A stretch of 31,518 nt of DNA from Parvibaculum sp. (GTDB lineage Bacteria; Pseudomonadota; Alphaproteobacteria; Parvibaculales; Parvibaculaceae): assembly GCA_020062605.1 (NCBI GenBank), contig JAGUWA010000340.1, positions 1-31,518 of the forward strand. The letters are read 5' to 3'. This document shows positions 7,910-15,897 of the stretch, in pieces. Each line of letters starts with the position of its first letter. Position 1 is the first letter of the stretch. Under the pieces are notes generated by a model, which was not told the origin of the DNA, searched no databases, and saw only the letters and a program-made list of their open reading frames with translations. The translations under genes were made by a program, and so were the position numbers.

Positions 7910-8872
7910 ATGAAGCGGATAGCTCCTGCGGCACTTCTGCTGGCGCTGACGATTTGCGCGTTCGGGTCCGTCGCGTGGGCGCAGCACGCCCTCCCAATAC
8001 CCGGAGGCTCCCCCGCGGAAGCGCCCGGCATGTTTTCAGGCATCATGCGCTACATCATGGCAATGCAGCAGGACTACTACCGGTCGATGGCAGGCGCCTT
8101 GCGCGCGGTGAACCTGCAGGGCTCCTTGGCCGCCGCCTGGACGCTCGCCTCCCTGTCCTTCCTCTACGGCATTTTTCACGCCGCGGGCCCGGGGCATGGG
8201 AAGGTCGTAGTCGCCTCTTATATCCTCGCCGATGAAAGAGAAGTCCGTCGCGGCATTCTGGTCGCCTTTCTTTCGGCACTGGCCCAGGCCATTACCGCGA
8301 TTACAGCAGTCGGCCTGCTTTCGTTGGCTCTGGGGCTGACGCATCGCGCAACAGCGGGCGCCGTTCCTTACATTGAGCGCGCCAGCTTCGCCCTGATCGC
8401 CTGCCTCGGCGCGTGGCTCATCTGGCGCGCCGTGCGCGGCGGGCTCGAACATGGCCACCCGCACGGCCACCACCACGACCATGGCCACGAGCACGCGCAT
8501 CTTCCCACGCCGGCCGAGTTGAAGAAGGCGAAAGGCTTCAAGGAAATGGCCGCCATGATCCTTTCCGTAGGGCTCCGCCCCTGCAGCGGTGCGGTCCTTG
8601 TGCTTCTCTTTGCTGTGACGCAGGGCGCCTTCCTGATCGGTGCGGCGTCGGCGCTCATCATGTCGCTCGGCACCGCCATCACCGTATCGGTTCTGGCGGT
8701 CCTGACCGTTTTTTCCAAGAATGCGGCGCTTCGGATAGCCCGTCGAATGGACAGTCCATGGGCAGCGCGTATCGAACCCATATTGATGGCAGGCGGCGGC
8801 GCGATCATCCTCCTCTTCGGGGTACTGCTCTTCGCGGGCACCTTTACCGGGCCTGCATCGCCTCTGCTCTGA
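7910..8872 (+). CDS. NicO/RcnA-type nickel-cobalt exporter
   Basis: A 320-residue membrane protein with an N-terminal hydrophobic segment and about six further membrane helices. Two conserved family features are visible: GIFHAAGPGHGKVVVASY in an early membrane segment (HxxGPGHGK motif) and SVGLRPCSGAV in a later one. Between them lies a cytosolic loop rich in His, Asp and Gly (EHGHPHGHHHDHGHEHAH), a likely metal sensor or loading site as in RcnA-like exporters. The start at 7910 has GGAAAAG upstream and leaves an 11-bp gap after the DUF1007 gene, so the two form an operon. Export of Ni2+/Co2+ is the family function; another divalent metal is possible. Confidence 0.85.
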   Translation: MKRIAPAALLLALTICAFGSVAWAQHALPIPGGSPAEAPGMFSGIMRYIMAMQQDYYRSMAGALRAVNLQGSLAAAWTLASLSFLYGIFHAAGPGHGKVVVASYILADEREVRRGILVAFLSALAQAITAITAVGLLSLALGLTHRATAGAVPYIERASFALIACLGAWLIWRAVRGGLEHGHPHGHHHDHGHEHAHLPTPAELKKAKGFKEMAAMILSVGLRPCSGAVLVLLFAVTQGAFLIGAASALIMSLGTAITVSVLAVLTVFSKNAALRIARRMDSPWAARIEPILMAGGGAIILLFGVLLFAGTFTGPASPLL

Positions 8873-8977
8873 AGCGCGGTCCGGACCCTATCGACAAGGT
8901 CCCGCGCCCGCCCCATACTGCCTCGCAACCGCCGCCAAGGTGGCACCCCCTCATCAAATAACGAGCATAGAGAGACG

Positions 8978-9214
8978 ATGGCCGACGAGACCACTACCGA
9001 GCTGCCCGAACGCATCACCGTTCTCGCCCGGGATTTCACCCCCGCCGCGATGGAATTTCATCGCCGGAACATGAGTGAAAAGGGCTACCGGATGGAGGGA
9101 CAGATCGTTCAGCGCAAGTTCCAGATGATCGAGGGGATGGGTGCGCCGAAAGATCTGTTTGACGGCGAACTCTTCTACGCCGTGACATTCGTCCGCAAGA
9201 ACATCGAGAAGTAG
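8978..9214 (+). CDS. small conserved-looking protein of unknown function
   Basis: A 78-residue soluble protein with no signal peptide or membrane segment. It has mixed charge, a central segment rich in Met, Arg and Gln (RKFQMIEGMGAPKDLFDGE) and a likely beta-strand near the C-terminus (LFYAVTFVRK). An AGAGAGAC site precedes the ATG. It is followed 25 bp later by another small gene in the same direction and may be co-transcribed with it. I do not recognise the family and assign no function. Confidence 0.6.
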   Translation: MADETTTELPERITVLARDFTPAAMEFHRRNMSEKGYRMEGQIVQRKFQMIEGMGAPKDLFDGELFYAVTFVRKNIEK

Positions 9215-9239
9215 AACCCCGCGCTGGCAGGACGCAGCC

Positions 9240-9737
9240 ATGACAGCCCGCCACGAACGGTCTTCGGACAGTCCTGTCATCGACGGCAACCCGGCCGTGA
9301 CGCGCTGGATACTGCTTCGCGACGTCGCCGTCTTCCAGTCGAAACTCGTGCTCGACGGGTTGAAGGACATTCTGCTGAGCCCCGTCTCGCTCGGCGCGGC
9401 TGCCCTCTCCCTCTTCAACAAAGACGGAGAGACGGGGCGTCAATTCTACGAAGTACTGCACACTGCGCGCCGTCTCGAGGATTGGCTCAACAAGTACGGA
9501 GATGCAGACCGCATTCCTGCCCCCGGTTTCGCCGTAAAGCAGGAGGGCGAGAGCATCGATGCCATGATCGCCCGTCTGGAAGAACTCGTGAAGCGTCAGT
9601 ATGAACGCGGCGGTGTGACGGCCAGCGCCAAGGACGCAATCGACCGCGCTCTCGACGCCGTGCATGACAAGCTGCGAAGGCGCAACCGAGCCACACAATG
9701 GGGCGGCCGTCGGCCGGATAGCCCGGAAATGAATTGA
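9240..9737 (+). CDS. 165-residue protein of unknown function
   Basis: A 165-residue soluble protein. It has a hydrophobic but not membrane-like segment (WILLRDVAVFQSKLVLDGLKD, about residues 23-43), a helical middle (FYEVLHTARRLEDWLNKYG) and a second predicted helix (IDAMIARLEELVKRQYERGG). The basic tail ends in Arg-rich sequence. The all-helical, amphipathic look suggests a partner-binding or scaffold protein, but I do not recognise it. Codon use is like the surrounding chromosome. It follows the 78-residue gene by 25 bp and ends 163 bp before the cold-shock gene. Confidence 0.65.
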   Translation: MTARHERSSDSPVIDGNPAVTRWILLRDVAVFQSKLVLDGLKDILLSPVSLGAAALSLFNKDGETGRQFYEVLHTARRLEDWLNKYGDADRIPAPGFAVKQEGESIDAMIARLEELVKRQYERGGVTASAKDAIDRALDAVHDKLRRRNRATQWGGRRPDSPEMN

Positions 9738-9845
9738 CTCGCGCAGACCCATCGTGTTGTCTGAGCCTGCAATCTATATTTTGGCCTGCCTTGGCTGCGT
9801 TGCCCTCCGGGCCTTTCAAGACTCCCAAAACCAGGTTGTACAACG

Positions 9846-9864
9846 CCGCGCGACTGGCGCGCGG
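9846..9864 (+). promoter_or_regulatory. GC-rich hairpin in the cold-shock gene leader
   Basis: CCGCGCG-ACTGG-CGCGCGG is a perfect 7-bp stem-loop lying 36 bases before the start codon and upstream of the AGGAGA site at 9888-9893. Long structured leaders controlling translation at low temperature are known for csp genes; this one is only a candidate. Confidence 0.4.
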
Positions 9865-9900
9865 TCAATCTCGCATGCAAGTGCGACAGGAGACTTAGAA

Positions 9901-10104
9901 ATGGCTACAGGCGTCGTGAAGTGGTTCAACACGCAAAAGGGTTACGGCTTTATTCAGCCGTCGGACGGTGGACGTGACGTGTTCGTGCACATCAGCGCGG
10001 TTGAACGCGCGGGCATGAGCACGCTCAACGAAGGTCAGAAGATCAGCTACGAACTTGTGACCGAAAAGGGAAAGACCTCGGCCGCGAACCTGGTCGCCGA
10101 GTAA
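9901..10104 (+). CDS. cold-shock protein, CspA family
   Basis: A 67-residue single cold-shock domain (OB fold) that binds single-stranded RNA or DNA as a chaperone. Both nucleic-acid-binding motifs are intact: RNP1 as KGYGFI and RNP2 as VFVHISA, preceded by the typical opening GVVKWFN. A good AGGAGA Shine-Dalgarno sits seven bases upstream. It is monocistronic, with a 163-bp upstream region containing a hairpin and a strong terminator downstream. Whether it is actually induced by cold cannot be told; many alphaproteobacterial paralogues are constitutive or growth-phase regulated. Confidence 0.93.
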   Translation: MATGVVKWFNTQKGYGFIQPSDGGRDVFVHISAVERAGMSTLNEGQKISYELVTEKGKTSAANLVAE

Positions 10105-10129
10105 CCCCCTCGTTTTATTCGGAAATTCG

Positions 10130-10163
10130 AATGGCCGGGCCTTCAAGCCCGGCCATTTTCGTT
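10130..10163 (+). terminator. rho-independent terminator after the cold-shock gene
   Basis: AATGGCCGGGC and GCCCGGCCATT form an 11-bp stem with a six-base loop, followed by TTCGTTT, 25 bp after the stop. Confidence 0.88.
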
Positions 10164-10293
10164 TCTACATGTGCCGAAAACTGGCAGTAGCGTTCATTTC
10201 TGCCGCGAAATCGGCCTGTAAGGTTGAAGCCTGAAACCCCACATGTTTGCATGCGTTTGAATCGCGACGCAGAAAAACATCGAGAGGCCATCC

Positions 10294-11586
10294 ATGCCGG
10301 AAACCCTCCCTCGCGAGAGCGGCATCAACCCCGAAGATCGACCTTCTCGCGAATGGAGTGAGAGCCGTGTCGGGCTGAAGGAACGATTTCTGCGCGTCCG
10401 CGGCGTGACCGACATGCTGGCCGCACCGCTCAGCGCCGAGGACCAGACCGTTCAGTCGATGCCCGACGCCAGCCCCACCAAATGGCATCGCGCTCACACA
10501 AGCTGGTTCTTCGAGACTTTCCTGCTGCGCCCGCATGCATCGGGTTATGCCGTCTTCGATGAGGCATACAACTATCTTTTCAATTCCTATTACGAAGCCG
10601 TCGGCGAGCGGCATCCCCGTCCTCAGCGCGGTATGATCACCCGGCCGAGCGTTGCCGAAGTAACGGACTACCGCGCCCATGTCGATGAAGCGATGTCGCG
10701 CTTCATCGATGAATGTTCGGCGGACGCGCTGCCCCTCATAGAGCTGGGGCTCAATCACGAGCAGCAGCATCAGGAGCTGCTGCTGACCGACATCAAGCAC
10801 GCCTTTTCGCTGAACCCGACCTGGCCTGCCTATCGGGTGCCCGAGCAGAACCCCGCCGCGAATGACTCCGCGCCGAAGCTCATCTGGTTCGATATTCCGG
10901 CAGGTCTCTATACCATTGGCCATTCGGGCGCTGGCTTTGCCTTCGACAACGAAGGACCGGAGCACAGTGTCTTCCTGCATGACGCGAAGATCGCGAACAG
11001 GCCCGTCAGCATAGGCGAGTATCTCGACTTCATCGCGGACGGCGGCTACCGACATCCGGATTTCTGGCTCTCCGATGGCTGGGATGCGGTCCGGCGAAAC
11101 GGCTGGGAAGCGCCCGGCTACTGGCAGCGCGACGGCTCTCTCTGGATGACCTACACGCTTCATGGCCGCCGCCCCGTGCGGGAGGACGAACCCGTCGCGC
11201 ATGTGAGCTTCTACGAGGCGGCGGCCTATGCCGCCTGGGCAGGAAAGCGCCTGCCGAGCGAAGCGGAATGGGAGGTCTCTGCGCGCGCGCACGCCGGCAG
11301 CAATGGCCACACACCGGCGCTCAATCCTCACCCTCGGCATCTCGAGCCTGGATTCTCGCAAGATGTCTGGGAGTGGACGGGAAGCGGTTACCTGCCCTAC
11401 CCGGGCTTTCGCGCGGCGAAGGGCGCAGTGGGTGAATACAACGGCAAGTTCATGGTGAACCAGATGGTGCTCAGGGGGCGCTCCTGCGCGACACCGCCAG
11501 GACATGAACGGCTGACGTACAGAAATTTCTTCGGACCCGCGGCCAGATGGCAGTTCAGCGGTTTCCGGCTAGCGGAGGACATATGA
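10294..11586 (+). CDS. egtB: ergothioneine biosynthesis sulfoxide synthase EgtB
   Basis: A 430-residue non-haem iron enzyme that couples a thiol donor (gamma-glutamylcysteine or cysteine, depending on lineage) to trimethylhistidine and oxidises it. The N-terminal DinB-like domain carries WHRAHTSWFFETF (His65/His68) and NHEQQHQELL (His155, His159); the second has the H-x3-H spacing of the EgtB iron site. The C-terminal half is a formylglycine-generating-enzyme-like domain, with VSFYEAAAYAAWAGKRLPSEAEWE and the closing VLRGRSCATP and RNFFGPAARWQFSGFRLAED. The length is normal for the family. It overlaps egtD by ATGA, so translation is coupled. No egtA or egtC is nearby, as is usual outside actinobacteria. 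Confidence 0.93.
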   Translation: MPETLPRESGINPEDRPSREWSESRVGLKERFLRVRGVTDMLAAPLSAEDQTVQSMPDASPTKWHRAHTSWFFETFLLRPHASGYAVFDEAYNYLFNSYYEAVGERHPRPQRGMITRPSVAEVTDYRAHVDEAMSRFIDECSADALPLIELGLNHEQQHQELLLTDIKHAFSLNPTWPAYRVPEQNPAANDSAPKLIWFDIPAGLYTIGHSGAGFAFDNEGPEHSVFLHDAKIANRPVSIGEYLDFIADGGYRHPDFWLSDGWDAVRRNGWEAPGYWQRDGSLWMTYTLHGRRPVREDEPVAHVSFYEAAAYAAWAGKRLPSEAEWEVSARAHAGSNGHTPALNPHPRHLEPGFSQDVWEWTGSGYLPYPGFRAAKGAVGEYNGKFMVNQMVLRGRSCATPPGHERLTYRNFFGPAARWQFSGFRLAEDI

Positions 11587-12581
11587 GCAAGAGCAGAGAG
11601 AGTCGCCTGGAGGAACTTCAGGACCTGGAGCCTTCGCTTGAAGAGTTCCGGACGGAGGTGGTCCAGGGCCTGTCGGAATCGCAAAAGACCCTGCCTTGCA
11701 AGTTCCTCTACGACAGGCGCGGTTCGGAGATATTCGACCGGATATGCAATCTGCCCGAGTATTATCCGACGCGGACGGAACTCCATATCCTGCAGCGGCA
11801 CGCGAGTGACATTGCCGCGAGCCTTGGGCCGGAGGTGCGGCTTGTCGAGTTCGGATCGGGAGCGGGCACGAAGATCCGTCTGCTTCTGACGGCGCTGGAC
11901 CGGCCCGCCGCCTACCTTCCCGTCGACATTTCCCGGGATCACCTTGTCGCGGCAAACACAGATCTTGCCAGGAGTTTTCCCGACCTGAGTATCGCACCGG
12001 TTTGCGCCGACTATACCGAACCCTTCGCGCTGCCGGAGCTCGCGGGTATCCGGTATCGGACCACGGCCGGCTTTTTCCCCGGGTCCACCATCGGGAATTT
12101 CACGCGCGCGGAAGCCATCGGCTTCCTCACGTCCGCGAGATATCTGCTGGGAGCCGGCGCCGTAATGATCATCGGCGTCGATCTCGTGAAGGATGTTGAT
12201 GTGTTGCAGGCGGCATACGACGACAGCGCCGGCGTCACGGCGGCTTTCAATCTCAATCTTCTAAGGCGCATCAACCGCGAGCTGGGCGGCACCTTCGAAC
12301 TTTCCCACTTCCGGCACGAGGCACGCTGGAACGCTGAGCTTGAGAGGATCGAAATGCACCTGGTGAGTCTGCGCAATCAGGATATAAACATCGGCGCGCA
12401 CCGTTTCCGCTTTCGCGACGGGGAAACGATACACACGGAAAGCTCGCACAAGTACCGGTTGGATGGATTCCGCAAGCTCGCGCGGGAAGCAGGCTTCGAT
12501 CCTGTTGAGGTCTGGACAGACGAGAAGAAATTCTTCAGCGTTCACGCATTGCGTGCCCGCCAGGAGACAACACCTTCATGA
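11583..12581 (+). CDS. egtD: L-histidine N-alpha-methyltransferase EgtD
   Basis: A 332-residue SAM-dependent methyltransferase that trimethylates the histidine alpha-amino group to give hercynine, the substrate of EgtB. Family hallmarks are visible: KFLYDRRGSEIFDRICNLPEYYPTRTE near the N-terminus (substrate region), the SAM-binding glycine motif EFGSGAGTK (residues 89-97), and FFPGSTIGNF in the middle. The C-terminal SHKYRLDGF and WTDEKKFFSVHAL close the domain as in other EgtD proteins. The start lies in the ATGA shared with the egtB stop, and its own stop lies in the ATGA of the next gene. The order EgtB before EgtD is the reverse of the reaction order, which is common. Confidence 0.93.
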   Translation: MSKSRESRLEELQDLEPSLEEFRTEVVQGLSESQKTLPCKFLYDRRGSEIFDRICNLPEYYPTRTELHILQRHASDIAASLGPEVRLVEFGSGAGTKIRLLLTALDRPAAYLPVDISRDHLVAANTDLARSFPDLSIAPVCADYTEPFALPELAGIRYRTTAGFFPGSTIGNFTRAEAIGFLTSARYLLGAGAVMIIGVDLVKDVDVLQAAYDDSAGVTAAFNLNLLRRINRELGGTFELSHFRHEARWNAELERIEMHLVSLRNQDINIGAHRFRFRDGETIHTESSHKYRLDGFRKLAREAGFDPVEVWTDEKKFFSVHALRARQETTPS

Positions 12582-13204
12582 TCACCGTCCACCATTTGAG
12601 CAATTCCCGCTCACAGCGCATTCTTTGGCTGCTCGAAGAACTCGGCCTCGATTACGAGATCGTTTCTTATCAACGCGATGCGACAACCAGCCTTGCTCCC
12701 GAAAGCCTGAAGGGAGTTCATCCACTCGGCAAATCCCCCGTCATAACGGATGGCAACCGGACGGTGGCCGAATCCGGCGCGATCGTTGAATATCTGATCC
12801 GGAAGTATGGGCGTGATCGGCTGATGCCGGACGAGGATACGGCAGAATTCGTGTCCTACCTCCACTGGATGCACTACGCCGAAGGGTCGGCGATGTTGCC
12901 GGTAATGCTGTCGCTCTACGTGATGCGGCTTGGCGAAGCAGGCAAGCCGCTGCACCCGCGCATTGAAAGCGAGGTCCAGAACCATTTCGGCTATATGAAC
13001 GAGGCGTTAGGACCGCGCGATTTCTTTGTCGGTGACACACTGACCGGCGCCGATATCCAGATGACCTTCCCGCTGGAAGCCGCCAGGTCCCTTGGCCTTC
13101 TGAAGGGCTTCGAAAATCTCGGGCGGTATCTCGACAAAATGCACGAGCGGCCTGCCTACAAACGCGGCGTCGAACGCGGCGGACAATACGATCTCGGCAA
13201 CTAG
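12578..13204 (+). CDS. glutathione S-transferase family protein
   Basis: A 208-residue protein with the two-domain glutathione-transferase layout. The thioredoxin-like N-terminus (SNSRSQRILWLLEELGLDYE, then HPLGKSPVITDG with the cis-Pro and ESGAIVEYLI glutathione-binding motifs) precedes an all-helical C-terminal domain with the conserved LTGADIQM segment. Ser8 or Ser10 is the likely thiol-activating residue in place of tyrosine. The start codon overlaps the egtD stop (ATGA), making a coupled egtB-egtD-gst operon. That points to a role with ergothioneine, its intermediates or thiol detoxification. This is inference from linkage; the reaction is not shown by sequence. Confidence 0.87.
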   Translation: MITVHHLSNSRSQRILWLLEELGLDYEIVSYQRDATTSLAPESLKGVHPLGKSPVITDGNRTVAESGAIVEYLIRKYGRDRLMPDEDTAEFVSYLHWMHYAEGSAMLPVMLSLYVMRLGEAGKPLHPRIESEVQNHFGYMNEALGPRDFFVGDTLTGADIQMTFPLEAARSLGLLKGFENLGRYLDKMHERPAYKRGVERGGQYDLGN

Positions 13205-13207
13205 CCG

Positions 13208-13828
13208 TTAGTGCACGGCGTAGGCCAGGCCAAAATAGATCGTGAACGCCATTGCAACGGCGACCGAGATTGCGGCGATGGCGATCGCCATGCCGAGCCC
13301 AACGATTGCCCCGTCATGTTCGACAAGGCCAATCCCGACGACAAAGCAGGAGATCGCCGGAAGCCATCCGGTCAACGGGATCGGAAGGCAGAGCACCACA
13401 CCCGTAACAAGGAGCAGGACGCCCAGCGGGCGTTCTGCCCTGCCCTGAAAAACGCGCAGATAACGAACCTTGGTGAGGCGTGCCAGCGGACGGGCAATCG
13501 GCAGGGCGCTCAGTGCGCCCGCCCGCCATCTTTCGCGCGCAATAAACCGGTTGGTGATGAACGCGGGCAACCACAGCGTTTTCCGCCCGATGGCCATCTG
13601 CGTCGCGATGAAGAGGATTGGCAGACCGAGCACCATGTTCGTGCCGGGTGGCAGCGGCAGCATGTTCATGAAACCGACAAGCATGAGCCCCCAGCCGAAG
13701 CTGCGATCGCCCAGCGATTCCAGAACATCACCGAAAGTGCTTCCGTGCGGCTTCTTGCGAGTGCCGACCTGTGCGAGCCCTCTAAGGGCGCCGCTCCGTC
13801 TTTTCTTCATCTGACTGCCATCGGCCAA
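13208..13828 (-). CDS. ExoD-family membrane protein (exopolysaccharide synthesis)
   Basis: A 206-residue protein with several hydrophobic segments. They include GWGLMLVGFMNMLPLPPGTN, VLGLPILFIATQMAIGR, the pair LGVLLLVTGVVLCLPIPLTGWLPAISCFVVGIGLVEHDG, and a C-terminal membrane helix. The PLPPG and LPIPLTGWLPA motifs and the GIGL-x-x-x-DG turn are typical of ExoD (named in Sinorhizobium for effects on exopolysaccharide and alkali tolerance). The biochemical role is unresolved in the family. It converges with the glutathione transferase gene, with three bases between stops. The ATG at 13828 or an internal one at 13810 could be the start. Confidence 0.8.
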   Translation of the reverse strand: MADGSQMKKRRSGALRGLAQVGTRKKPHGSTFGDVLESLGDRSFGWGLMLVGFMNMLPLPPGTNMVLGLPILFIATQMAIGRKTLWLPAFITNRFIARERWRAGALSALPIARPLARLTKVRYLRVFQGRAERPLGVLLLVTGVVLCLPIPLTGWLPAISCFVVGIGLVEHDGAIVGLGMAIAIAAISVAVAMAFTIYFGLAYAVH

Positions 13829-13956
13829 TTAGGGGATGGCTTCTAGCACTTTTTCCCCCGCGCCGTCACTGTGGCATCGCGTATCCGGCACCGGTGGCAT
13901 GGCTGCATCACCGAAAGCTCTTCTCCCGCATGAACTCCTGTCGCGAATAAGCCAGT

Positions 13957-14172
13957 TCAGATACGCCCTGCCACACCCCTGGCCGCAAGCGCCAATCCTC
14001 GTAGCACCCTGAACACGGTCATGAGGCCATATATGGCAAAACCGGCCGCGGCCAGGAGCATATAGGCCTGAAAGGCAGCATCGCTGCCGAGTGCCGCCCA
14101 AAGCGGCTCGACATGGAAGCGCACGCCGTCATAGGCCTCGCCCAAGTATCTTAGGCTGCTATTGTCGTTCAT
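13957..14172 (-). CDS. small single-span membrane protein, unknown
   Basis: A 71-residue protein with a soluble N-terminus (about 30 residues) and one membrane helix (AYMLLAAAGFAIYGLMTVF). The basic tail (RVLRGLALAARGVAGRI) suggests that the C-terminus faces the cytoplasm. A GGAGGGA site directly precedes the ATG, which supports it as a real gene. It is divergent from the GIY-YIG gene. The family is not recognised. Confidence 0.55.
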   Translation of the reverse strand: MNDNSSLRYLGEAYDGVRFHVEPLWAALGSDAAFQAYMLLAAAGFAIYGLMTVFRVLRGLALAARGVAGRI

Positions 14173-14250
14173 TCCCTCCGCTCCTCCCCAAGAGCATTGG
14201 TCTTGTCATAATACGACCTGATGCCCCCGATCGAAAGCGGAAATCGGCCA

Positions 14251-14550
14251 ATGACGGAAAGTGACGGGCCTGACGCCAACCCGCGCGAATGGTACCTCTA
14301 CATTCTCGAATGCGCGGGCGGCCGACTCTATACGGGGATTACCCTCGATCTCGAAGCGCGCTACAAGGCGCATGCATCCGGCAAGGGCGCGCGCTTCACC
14401 AGAAGCTATCCGCCGGAACGAATCGTCTTCACACGCCGTTTCGCCAGCAGGTCCGAAGCCTTGAAGGCGGAATACGCGATCAAGAAAATGCCCGCCGCCG
14501 GGAAGCGCGGCATGATCCGCCGTGCAGGAAACATGGAACAGCTGGATTGA
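14251..14550 (+). CDS. GIY-YIG domain protein (UPF0213/YhbQ type)
   Basis: About 99 residues containing a lone GIY-YIG nuclease fold. WYLYILECAGGRLYTGIT carries the two hallmark motifs (YLYIL and YTGIT), followed by the conserved Arg in LEARYKAH and by GKGARFTRSYPPERIVF. The protein ends in KRGMIRRAG without any extra DNA-binding domain, as in the small YhbQ/UPF0213 proteins. An in-frame ATG at 14221 would add ten residues; 14251 is preferred because similarity begins soon after it. Neither start has a strong Shine-Dalgarno. It is followed four bases later by slyX, probably in one operon with the RluA-type gene. The cellular role of this family is poorly known. Confidence 0.82.
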   Translation: MTESDGPDANPREWYLYILECAGGRLYTGITLDLEARYKAHASGKGARFTRSYPPERIVFTRRFASRSEALKAEYAIKKMPAAGKRGMIRRAGNMEQLD

Positions 14551-14554
14551 CGCC

Positions 14555-14776
14555 ATGACAGATCGGGAAAGGTTGACGCAGCGGATCGACGAACTCGAAA
14601 TTCGTGTTGCGCACCAGGACAGAGCTCTTGAGGAGCTGAACGAAGCCTTCGCCGCGCAATGGCGGACGATCGACGAACTGGTGCGAAAGTTGTCCGCGCT
14701 CGAGAGCCGCTTGCACACGGTCGAACAAAATACCGATGCGCCGCCTTCCACCGAACCGCCGCCGCCGCACTATTGA
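14555..14776 (+). CDS. slyX: SlyX family protein
   Basis: A 73-residue protein that is nearly all coiled coil with heptads of Leu/Ile: RIDELEIRVAHQDRALEEL, then IDELVRKLSALESRL. It ends in the proline-rich PPP-x-HY tail that marks SlyX. The biochemical role is unknown. It starts four bases after the GIY-YIG stop and ends 11 bases before the pseudouridine synthase, so the three are likely co-transcribed. Confidence 0.83.
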   Translation: MTDRERLTQRIDELEIRVAHQDRALEELNEAFAAQWRTIDELVRKLSALESRLHTVEQNTDAPPSTEPPPPHY

Positions 14777-14787
14777 GACGGCGTTTC

Positions 14788-15459
14788 ATGGATGAGCCTC
14801 TCTCAAACCGATTCCATTACGAGCCGCCACTCACTCCCTGGCTCACAGTCCTGCATGCGGATGACGACATTCTCGTGCTTGCCAAGCAATACGGCCTCCT
14901 CTGCGTTGCAGGGAAACCGGCCGAACACGGGGATTGTCTCGAAAGCCGGGCAAGGGCGAAGTACGCCAATGCACGCATTGTGCACCGGCTGGACCGGGAA
15001 ACCTCCGGTGTCGTGATAATGGCGATGAACCCCAAGGCACATCGTCACCTCGGCCTGCAGTTCGAACGGCGCAAGATACGCAAGAGATACGTCGCGCGCG
15101 TATGGGGCCGCATGAAGGACGACCGGGGCATCGTCGACCAGCCGCTCTCCTGCGACTGGCCGAACCGGCCGAAACAGATGATCGATCCGGAGAACGGACG
15201 CCCGGCACAAACGGAATGGGAGGTTCTTGCACGCGAGGAAAACGCAACGCGGCTGCTGTTGTCACCGCTGACGGGACGCTCTCATCAGCTTCGTGTGCAC
15301 ATGCTGAGCCTCGGGCATCCGATTCTGGGAGATGGTTTCTACGCGACCGGGCCGGCCTTCGCCGCAGCCAAGCGTCTTCAGCTGCACGCCGAAAGCCTGA
15401 CGCTCCACCACCCGTCGGATGGTACGCTCCGAACCTTCGCCGAACCCTGCCCGTTCTAG
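14788..15459 (+). CDS. RluA-family RNA pseudouridine synthase
   Basis: A 223-residue enzyme that converts uridine to pseudouridine in structured RNA. The RluA catalytic motif HRLDRETSG is present with its aspartate, followed by the KRYVARVWG strand and the C-terminal LLLSPLTGRSHQLRVHM and GHPILGDGFY segments. There is no S4 domain, so it is closest to RluA itself (23S rRNA U746 and tRNA U32 in E. coli) rather than RluC/D; the target here is inferred. The start at 14788 lies 11 bp after slyX. Its stop overlaps by four bases the end of a convergent gene on the other strand. Confidence 0.88.
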   Translation: MDEPLSNRFHYEPPLTPWLTVLHADDDILVLAKQYGLLCVAGKPAEHGDCLESRARAKYANARIVHRLDRETSGVVIMAMNPKAHRHLGLQFERRKIRKRYVARVWGRMKDDRGIVDQPLSCDWPNRPKQMIDPENGRPAQTEWEVLAREENATRLLLSPLTGRSHQLRVHMLSLGHPILGDGFYATGPAFAAAKRLQLHAESLTLHHPSDGTLRTFAEPCPF

Positions 15460-15734
15460 CTGGAAACGGAGGTCCGAATGGTGACCGACGTGGAACTGTT
15501 CGAGTTCGAATTCGAGTTGTAATTGGTGTTGCTGTTGTAGTTCGAATTCGAGTTGTAGTTGGTGTTGCTGTTGTAGTTCCAGTTCTCATTGAAATTGTAA
15601 TTGCCGCCGTCGTCGCAAGCATATGCGGGTGTGGCACCGACATAGGCATAGAGAACCGCCGCAACCGCAAGCGCCGCTGCACCGGTGAGCGCGAGACGAT
15701 GCCGAGCGAGATTTGTGCCGATTTGCTTCATCAT
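15456..15734 (-). CDS. small secreted Asn/Tyr/Ser repeat protein
   Basis: A 92-residue protein with a signal peptide: basic start, hydrophobic residues 14-30, cleavage likely at PAYA|CDDGG. The mature part is almost only Asn, Tyr, Ser and Thr, in units of NYNSNTNYNSNS. It ends in a short Ser/Thr/Val tail. The start has GGGTGA upstream. Low-complexity Asn/Tyr repeats resemble prion-like or amyloid-forming surface proteins (analogy only); a mature-end cysteine is also visible. The gene overlaps the rluA-like stop by four bases, tail to tail. The family is not recognised. Confidence 0.6.
   Translation of the reverse strand: MMKQIGTNLARHRLALTGAAALAVAAVLYAYVGATPAYACDDGGNYNFNENWNYNSNTNYNSNSNYNSNTNYNSNSNSNSSTSVTIRTSVSS
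15504..15575. repeat. two tandem 36-bp repeats inside the Asn/Tyr-rich gene
   Basis: The 36-bp blocks 15504-15539 and 15540-15575 are adjacent and almost identical (one A/G difference seen). They encode the repeated 12-residue Asn/Tyr/Ser unit. Such repeats can change copy number by slippage. Confidence 0.8.
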
Positions 15735-15846
15735 TCACCCCAGTTGATCCGTTTTGACGCAGAACGACCCTCTCGAAACATCTTTCGAAGGCCATTGGAG
15801 AGACGGGAGCAGGAAGCGTGCCTGAAAGCGGGAGGGGTACGGGGAG

Positions 15847-15897
15847 TGGTAGCGGAGGACGGATTCGAACCGCCGACACGCGGATTATGATTCCGCT
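15847..15897 (-). tRNA. 3' half of tRNA-Met (CAU anticodon): attachment-site remnant at the element's left end
   Basis: On the reverse strand this 51-base segment has an anticodon arm GCGGA-ATCATAA-TCCGC (anticodon CAT at 15889-15887), a variable region, a T-arm GGCGG-TTCGAAT-CCGTC, the acceptor 3' strand CTCCGCT, discriminator A and an encoded CCA. The 5' half is absent: the bases before it contain neither an AGCGGAG/GGCGGAG acceptor strand nor a D-arm. A tRNA 3' fragment next to an integrase gene is the standard footprint of integration into a tRNA gene. The intact copy is expected at the far end of the element, outside this window. It is not expected to be a working tRNA. Confidence 0.78.

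Noticed and set aside
10165..11505. A 446-codon open frame antisense to egtB
   Set aside because: The egtB frame has all expected motifs and overlaps egtD; the antisense frame has no recognisable domain.
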